Positions 58,169-64,000 of a stretch of DNA of 64,000 bases are shown here, one piece after another. A program made the position numbers and the translations under genes. This DNA is from Icerya purchasi. Taxonomy: Eukaryota; Arthropoda; Insecta; Hemiptera; Monophlebidae. The notes below the pieces were generated by a model. The model was not told where the DNA came from. It was given only the letters and a program-made list of their open reading frames with translations, and made no database searches. Location: NCBI GenBank assembly GCA_039619475.1, contig CM077115.1, forward strand, positions 62,192,864 through 62,256,863, in the 5' to 3' direction. The first letter of the stretch is position 1; the number at the start of each line of letters is the position of its first letter.

Positions 58169-58546
58169 CGCGATAGCCTAGTTGCTAGAGCGCTTGACTT
58201 CCGATATGGCGGTCACGGGTTCGATCCCGAGCGACGACGAACTTTATTACAAGAATTAAATAAAATAAATAATCGCTAGTAATCACGTGGTGGCAATGGA
58301 AAACCACCACGTACAACATCATATGCGCGCTAGGTCAGTACACAGCAGACATAAATAGGACTGCACTTGTATATGTCGATATAAATCGAAAACGATTACT
58401 ATCAGTTCCGAATGTAGTCTTGCGTGTGTACACCTGCGTTGCATATAATAATTGCCTGGTACACAACCTATATCGGTACAGCTAAAAATGTACGAATAGG
58501 TTGCGCCAACGCGCTATGTAGCGTCGTACGGCACCTTAAGAAGAAG
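58169..58546 (+). mobile_element. tRNA-derived SINE
   Basis: The head has an A-box (TAGCCTAGTTGC, 58174-58185) and a B-box (GGTTCGATCCC, 58218-58228) with tRNA-like spacing, and CGGG/CCCG forms the T stem. The 5' and 3' halves of the acceptor stem do not pair, so this is not a functional tRNA. A ~310-bp body follows, with a 9-bp hairpin ACGTGGTGG/CCACCACGT at 58285-58312, ending in AAGAAG plus poly-A. Twelve A followed by GC occurs at both ends (58155-58168 and 58547-58560) and may be the target duplication, with the caveat that the right copy overlaps the poly-A tail. Confidence 0.75.
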
Positions 58547-58560
58547 AAAAAAAAAAAAGC

Positions 58561-59990
58561 ATATAAAAATAATGTTTTTTTTTTTATATATAATTCGGAA
58601 AATATTTGATATTAAAAACTAAAACTTGGTGCAATGTTTTTTTTATTCCGTAACAAAATGATTCGCCAAGTGTCGATAGAAAATGCCGTGGGGAAACTTA
58701 TCCCTCTATACCCTTCAGTCGAAGTTGACCAATTCAGAGCGAAAGTAGGTGTACAGAAATATATGCGCTTAAACATAATTTTAATCGACGTAATTAGCCC
58801 GACTTCAATTGACTGATTCGGTTTTGAATCCAGCCCCGAAGGTGTGCACTTTCGGAAACTAAAACTTTGTTTTAAAGTAAATGAAAATTATGAAATAATT
58901 TATTGCTTAAAATTTCGAAGGAATACGATAATAAAGTTCAGACATCACCGTGTACACCTTCATAATGTCAAGAGATAACAACGTAAATGAAATGCTGAAC
59001 AGTTATAAAACTCGTAATGATCAATTCGAATACTTTTCGCGATAATTATAATTACAATGCGAATTTTTTCGACGTGGATATGTCTTGTGACTAGGCTCAC
59101 TCCCTAATTGTACCCGTCACCAAGAAATGTTACGAAGTACTATAATGATTTTTGCTTCTAATCAACCGACAACTCTAGGGAAGTGTTGTTATATATATGT
59201 TATATATGCGTCATCGTAAACATTTTATTCAATTTGTAGTATATGATTTCTTGTTTTTACTAAAAGGAAATTATCGTTGTGCACCATTCGAAAGACATAT
59301 GTCACGATGTATTTCTGTACAACTGGTTTACTTCAGATAAAATGTTTTTTATCAAACTTACATCGCTTTCGATAATAACGATAATCGATAAGTTTGGAAA
59401 GTAACAACCGCAAACTGGACATATGTTGATCTTGTAAGGTCGAGCACATTAGCGTGTGCACGAAAAATGAAAAAGAAACGACTTTATCAATCAAATCTTC
59501 TCGTCCAGAGGATGGTTCATACTTTTCTTCGCCAACAGTGTTTTAGCTGGTTTCAGATGCGAGTGTTTTTTTAGTGGTAACCTTGAATTAGGACAAATGG
59601 ACATGTAATTGCGAAAATATCTAAGATGTAAGCCAGCAAAAGCAGAAAAATAACAGTGCGCCATTTTTTTCGTAGCCTGGTTTCGAACAGAAAATGAATG
59701 ATGCTCAATGATCAATAGCTTTCGGAAATAATAAATAAATCGTAAAGCAAAATAAAGGCCAAAGAAAGGAAAAAGAAAATGTACCTCAGGGCGTAGGGCA
59801 GAAGTGAAACTTTAAAGGCGTTTTCTTCAACTTCGGTTTAAGGTTATAGTATTATTACCAAATTTTCTAAGAGTAAAAACCAAATGGAGAGATCTGAAGA
59901 TCTTATAAACATACCTATACAGTTTCACTTAAAAAAAACAAAAACAAAAACAAATAAAAAATTAATGCATTTGTTTTATTAATATTTTCA
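58561..59990. other. No recognised gene
   Basis: The short ORFs at 58634-58816 and 59491-59715 (minus) match nothing known to me. No repeat ends seen. Confidence 0.45.
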
Positions 59991-59999
59991 TTGATTTTT

Positions 60000-61170
60000 G
60001 GATTCTATAAAAGATACAATAGACTTATGAAAACCAAAATATGTAAGTTTTTGATGCAATTTTATCAATATATCTAGAAAATACTGCACATCAATGGTAG
60101 TTCCGTCCTTTCTCATTGATTCATTTGGATTATTATTAATATTTAATTGAAGGTTCGGTTTAAAGAAATTCTATTAAAGGCAAAGAATCGTCTGATGCAA
60201 AATTTACGTTGAAGTCTCCAGCTAATATCACTGGAAGTGAATGTAAATTTTCTTTAAATAACCTTGAACGATCGGGAGTTAAAGGGAGTAATCTTCCATG
60301 TATAAATTTAATTATATCACGGACCCTTTGATTTGGAGAAATATAATAAATGGCGATAATATTGAACAGTACATGTATCTCCAACGTCTGTTTGACCAAA
60401 ATCTAATTCCATAACATTGTGCATTAACATATCAATATTAGAAGTAACAACATTTGACTTGGGAGTACATATCAGCAGAAAAAAAAATTGAATTGAGGGA
60501 AAGAATAAACACAGAATACGAGTTGAGGGAAAAACGTTCGTTCCAACTGCTATTAGCAAGAACATAGATTAGCAAACGGATAAATATATTATAACTCAGA
60601 TGTTGAATAAAATACCCAAAGAAATAGCAGAGAAGGAAAAGATAGGGGAAAGAAAAAGGAAAATAAAGGAATGGCTCCAGGAAGAAGAAAATAGAAAAAA
60701 AATAATAAACATAAAATAAAATGACAAAGCGCAACAAAAAAACTAGAAAAAAAACAAAAAACCATGAATATAGAAGATAGAAATAGATTATTAAGTATTG
60801 ATAAGTAAAATAGATAGATTAAGACTAGTAAATATTACACGATTATATATATGTATGAGTTAATTTAAGATGGTAAAGTGTTCAATAGGATTAATTCGTC
60901 GACAAGTGTTTTAGCTTGACGAAAGTTTTGTATGTAAAAAATAATAAATACATATTTTTCAAAAAAAAAAAAATAATATTGTTAAACTATAACCTCCCCT
61001 GCTCGAACGTTCTGGCGTTTAAATTTTATGATGTAATCGAAATTTGGTATGTCAATATTATCGTCATTATTCATCCACGTTTCTGTTAAGATTAAAATGC
61101 GGTTGCTTCAGTTGCAGTCCCTTTGAGATCATTGACATTCTCTATATGCTTGATGCCTTTCTTTTTCCGA
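60000..61170 (-). pseudogene. Endonuclease/exonuclease domain relic (Helentron type), interrupted
   Basis: On the minus strand the N-terminal part reads ILILTETWMNNDDNIDIPNF and KFKRQNVRAGEVIV (about 61105-60990). A LINE fragment interrupts it. It resumes with PKSNVVTSNIDMLMHNVMEL (about 60455), IIAIYYISPNQRVRDIIKFI and LPVILAGDFNVNFA (60160-60399), then GTTIDVQYF or, shifted, AVFSRYIDKIASKTYI (60100-60000). The TETW, GDFNVNF and TTIDAVFSR blocks belong to the exo_endo_phos fold. From memory this subtype accompanies helicase-bearing Helentron/Pif1-like proteins in insects; a LINE endonuclease is the alternative. No helicase part is in the window. Confidence 0.7.
60475..60973 (+). mobile_element. 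LINE 3' end inserted in the endonuclease relic
   Basis: This segment is opposite in orientation to the disrupted domain. It encodes a charged fragment (IELRERINTEYELREKRSFQ, then AEKEKIGERKRKIKEWLQEE) resembling the end of a LINE ORF2, followed by ~250 bp of untranslated sequence and a poly-A run (60961-60973). The 5' boundary near 60475 is approximate. No clear target duplication. Confidence 0.6.
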
Positions 61171-61211
61171 TTCTTTATATCCGCTTTGAGAATCTTCATT
61201 TCCGTTTTCAT

Positions 61212-61246
<35 letters not shown>

Positions 61247-61349
61247 GCTCGATGCTTTTCTTTTTCCGATGTTTTAAATCCATTGTTTATGTTTGATTAA
61301 TTTTTGATATTTTAAGTTCTAAAAAATTTATTTTCTTCTTTTTTATGTA
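61171..61349. repeat. CT microsatellite and local duplication
   Basis: (CT)n at about 61217-61241. The segment around CTATATGCTTGATGCCTTTC (61142-61182) recurs at 61240-61281, forming an imperfect direct duplication on either side. Confidence 0.75.
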
Positions 61350-61738
61350 GGGGAGGGAAGGGCACGTTGTTACAGGGGTAAGTAGTTACACGCATTTTTA
61401 CCGGGATTTAGAACTCTCTAGTGCATAGTATTGGACTCATTTGATTCCTTATAACATGGTGCATTACATAAGAACGACCAATGACCTGCCGAGCGGCGTG
61501 CTGACAGGTTGTGAGCATGTACCTCAATTTCAGGCAAGTAAGTAAAAAACTCCTTTATGAAATCTTTGATTTCTGATGTATATTTTTTTTTATTTTCACA
61601 ATTTTCTAATACTCGAACTTTCTTAATATATCTACTTTTAATTTACAATATTGTTTTTTTCTCCTATCGATATCCATTAATGGTGACTCCGATTTATTTA
61701 AAAAATCGTGCTATGGGGCACGTAGTTACAAATTTTTC

Positions 61739-61769
61739 GGGGTAAGTTGTTACATGTAACAATTTGCCC
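61739..61769. promoter_or_regulatory. Convergent motif pair, copy D
   Basis: GGGGTAAGTTGTTACA (61739-61754) abuts TGTAACAATTTGCCC (61755-61769). A third plus copy, GGGGCACGTAGTTACA, precedes at 61715-61730. The coding remnant begins within 20 bp. Confidence 0.6.
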
Positions 61770-61786
61770 TAAAATTTGTATTACCT

Positions 61787-62065
61787 TTGATTTTGATGGT
61801 GAAAGCACATATTATTAGTTTTCATCTGTCAAATCACCTTCAACAAACAATGTCGATTCATGATCTTCCAGGTTTTGGTGAAATATTCACTACCACTTAC
61901 CCTAAATCCTGCAAATATCATAGGTGGATTAAATCAACAGGAGTATGGCCCTTCAATCGTGATGTTTTTCAAGACAATGACTTGCAACTTCTTATGTCAC
62001 TAATCGTCCATACTCCAATCCAGAAACAGACCGTTCCATGTCTTCGCAGAACATCTCCAATTTGA
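61787..62065 (+). pseudogene. Transposase fragment after the DDE core (copy D)
   Basis: The 92-codon frame begins in sequence equivalent to the end of the DDE domain: FHLSNHLQQTMSIHDLPGFG and then IKSTGVWPFNRDVFQDNDLQ, the block that follows the third catalytic Asp in pogo/jerky-like proteins. It shifts frame near 62010. No catalytic residue remains. Compare VWPFN in copy A (~5238) and VIWPFNQNNF in copy B. Confidence 0.75.
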
Positions 62066-62167
62066 CACTGGACCTGGAAAATCCGTAATTGTTAGATTCT
62101 GCACCTCAACTGAACATAAGTACCGATAAAATCATACAGGCAATCGAAACAGCAACAAATCCAACAC

Positions 62168-62563
62168 TTGATACCTTTAAAATCTCCAAATCCCGCTTGT
62201 TCACAAGGTAAAGAACGTTTAACTGCATTACCGATTCCAGATTCGTCAAGCTTTCAAAAAGAAAATAAAATCAAGTTATCGATGCCAGGTCCATCTGGTG
62301 CACAAAGTAAATTAAAAAATTTTTCGCCTTCAAAAATTAGACCCTTTCCCCCGGCAGAAGCTCGAGAACAATCCATCCGTAGTCTTCGTAAACGCAAATC
62401 CGCTGTATTAACCGATACACTGGAAACAGAAGCATTAGCAAAAGAGTATGAAGAAAAACTGGCCAAGACAAAAAAAAAAACTGCGATAAAAATAAAGGAA
62501 AAGGAAAAGGAAAAGGTAAAGGAAAGGCCTCGAAAATGGGTAGAGAAGGAAAAGATAAGGTGA
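62168..62563 (+). pseudogene. Basic linker of copy D transposase
   Basis: A 131-codon frame with MPGPSG, then KIRPFPPAEAREQSIRSLRK and SAVLTDTLETEALAKEYEEK, ending in a lysine/glutamate repeat. The PFPPA...LTDTPEK pattern joins the DDE core to the PHD finger in this family. A shift at 62536-62563 separates it from the finger. Probably nuclear-localising because of the basic clusters (inference). Confidence 0.7.
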
Positions 62564-62760
62564 AGAAAAAAATATTGGATTCAGATTCAGACTCGGATAC
62601 TGATGAATGGTATTGTTTAGTGTGTAGCGAAAGTTACGGCACTTCTAACAAAAAAGAGTGGGTAGAATGTATAGAATGCAAAATGTGCACCCATATTAAA
62701 TGTGTAGCGGTAAATGTTTACTCATTTATTTGCATTAATTGCAATTGTGATGAAGACTGA
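62536..62760 (+). pseudogene. PHD finger of copy D transposase
   Basis: An acidic run (DSDSDSDTDEW) is followed by a C4HC3 finger: Cys27, Cys30, Cys45, Cys48, His53, Cys56, Cys66 and Cys69 of this frame, with EWVECIECKMCTHIKC as core. All eight ligands are kept although the catalytic part is gone. The tryptophan before the third ligand pair, typical of this finger family, is present; the Trp before the ligand His is replaced by Cys-Thr. Confidence 0.8.
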
Positions 62761-63216
62761 TTTAATATACTTGTATATGATATTGTTACCTACCTCTATA
62801 AAAAAAATGATTATATATTTTTTTCTATCCTATTCTATCTCATTTAAATAGTAATAAGCGCCTTATTAATGTTAGAATCCAAAGTTTTTCAGTTTAATAA
62901 AAGTGCCATACTGATTGAAATAACTAAAAGTTATTAATTATCTAATGAAAGTTGTTTGTATCAGACGAAGTTTATTTTTAATTTTAGTAATAAAAACGTT
63001 GTTTTGCCTGAGATTGAAGAAACTTACTGCCCTAATAATTTGATTTTACTGTTAAATAGTTTAAAAATTAAGATATAGATACTATAATTACAGATTATTA
63101 TTATAAGATTGTTTAAAATGTTCGTTTTGTTTATAACATTTAAAAATAAAGATTACATTTTAATTTATCTTCGATGATTTTATTTATTTATCTACCGTAA
63201 CAGTGTGCCCCAAAGG

Positions 63217-63254
63217 TGTAATAACTAGCCCCGAATCGGGGGCAAGTTGTTATA
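63217..63254. promoter_or_regulatory. Divergent motif pair, copy D
   Basis: TGTAATAACTAGCCCC (63217-63232), a 6-bp spacer (63233-63238), then GGGGCAAGTTGTTATA (63239-63254). Same geometry and spacer length as in copy B at 19044-19081. Confidence 0.6.
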
Positions 63255-63430
63255 AATCGACTTTTTTACTTAAATTGCCCATTGTGAAAAATAACGTAAG
63301 TTTTAATAATTTTTCAGTAATCTTTTACTAGCTGAATAGGTAAAAACAATCAAATGTATAAATTATGTGATAGTCTTTGTCATATTGGCAATTATCTAAA
63401 AATTGTAACAACGTGCCCCTCCCTCCCCTA

Positions 63431-64000
63431 TATACCTGTCAAAGTGGTATAAAATGCAATAACATGCAACATAAATTTTAATTCAATATATCACTGGCTT
63501 TGTGTCTATTACGAATTTTTAGTTGTATTAATACTTACTGAAGAACTATTAGTTATTCATAACGTACGCTCGCTCGTTTTGCGTGTTGAACTCTCCATAT
63601 AAGGCGCGCCTAAAAAAGTTTCACTTCAAAAAGGGAGGCCTTGTTTTAATAACTTTAAGTTCTACAGAGTTCTTAAGCTTTTGTAATACACAAAAAGAAT
63701 AATCTCGTTACTTCGGTTCACTCTAGCAATCTCTGTATTCGGGATTTTACGAGCCTTTTCTTACCTGAAAAATCGAAAAATATGATTAAAAAATTCGAGT
63801 TATTAGAATGTAGGAAGACAATTCTAGAGTGGGAGTAGTATCGGCATTACCGTGACGGAGTTAGCCTACTCGTTAATTAACGTATCAATCAACGTGTCAG
63901 AAACTTGTACACCTATGTTATTAACCAGAGTCGTTCTATCCTTGTTTCGCCATCTACTTCAAAACTACAAATCTATTGTGTTCATAATGTATCCGTTGTT
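63431..64000. other. No recognised feature
   Basis: Flanking DNA to the window end; no domain, repeat or RNA gene recognised. Confidence 0.5.

Larger units (their letters stand above)
61350..63428 (+). mobile_element. Pogo/jerky-type element with PHD transposase (copy D), both ends intact
   Basis: The 25-bp terminal inverted repeats at 61350-61374 and 63404-63428 differ at one position. TA lies outside each end (61348-61349 and 63429-63430). At 2079 bp it is far shorter than a full element, because the helix-turn-helix and catalytic core are deleted. Eight copies of a 16-bp motif (consensus GGGGYAAGTTGTTACA) lie at 61359, 61375, 61715, 61739, 63239 (plus) and 61755, 63217, 63404 (minus). The outermost two are part of the TIRs. 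Confidence 0.9.

Noticed and set aside
58167..58240. Functional tRNA gene
   Set aside because: A- and B-boxes are good, but acceptor and anticodon stems do not pair and a SINE-like body with poly-A follows.

Overview
The window looks like a gene-poor, AT-rich stretch of an arthropod nuclear genome, most likely an insect. I infer this from the repeat content: mariner, hAT and pogo-type DNA transposons, a Penelope-like element, several RNase H-bearing LINEs, an R1-type LINE, a tRNA-derived SINE and a Helentron-type endonuclease. There is no bacterial-style gene organisation, no rRNA and no CRISPR array. I found no convincing host gene; only one short ORF (666-872, minus) looks even weakly like a host exon. 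The species cannot be named from what I can see.

Layout. 1-6.4 kb: two inverted copies of a ~420-bp repeat (1973-2388 and 5976-6404) bracket an RNase H LINE relic (3.2-4.2 kb) and a decayed pogo/jerky-type transposase with a PHD finger (copy A, 4.3-5.9 kb). 6.4-17.7 kb: mostly unassigned AT-rich DNA, with a Penelope-type GIY-YIG relic, a CR1/Jockey-like LINE relic and a palindromic MITE. 17.7-19.7 kb: pogo-PHD copy B lies next to a hAT MITE. 23.1-24.2 kb: a hAT element with an 8-bp target duplication. 29.4-32.3 kb: a Penelope-like relic split by a complete mariner (30707-32025). 32.7-36.2 kb: three LINE relics end to end in one orientation. 37.6-39.8 kb: pogo-PHD copy C. 41.5-44.8 kb: two hAT MITEs. 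46.5-47.9 kb: an R1-type LINE 3' half. 50.4-52.6 kb: a TIR element with repetitive ends and an 8-bp target duplication. 53-58.5 kb: two LINE relics and a tRNA-derived SINE. 60.0-61.2 kb: an endonuclease relic of Helentron type, split by a LINE 3' end. 61.35-63.43 kb: pogo-PHD copy D, with both TIRs and TA duplications intact.

Two observations stand out. First, the mariner has 29-bp perfect TIRs, TA target duplications and an uninterrupted 358-residue D,D34D transposase, so it arrived recently and could be functional. Second, the four pogo-PHD copies share an arrangement I do not know from the literature. In each, a convergent (palindromic) pair of ~16-bp GGGG-starting motifs lies upstream of the transposase coding region. 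In A and C, where the start codon can be seen, it is only ~70 bp upstream. In B and D a divergent pair with a 6-bp spacer also follows the coding region. The motif sequence differs between families while the geometry is kept, which suggests an autoregulatory operator or transposase-binding array.
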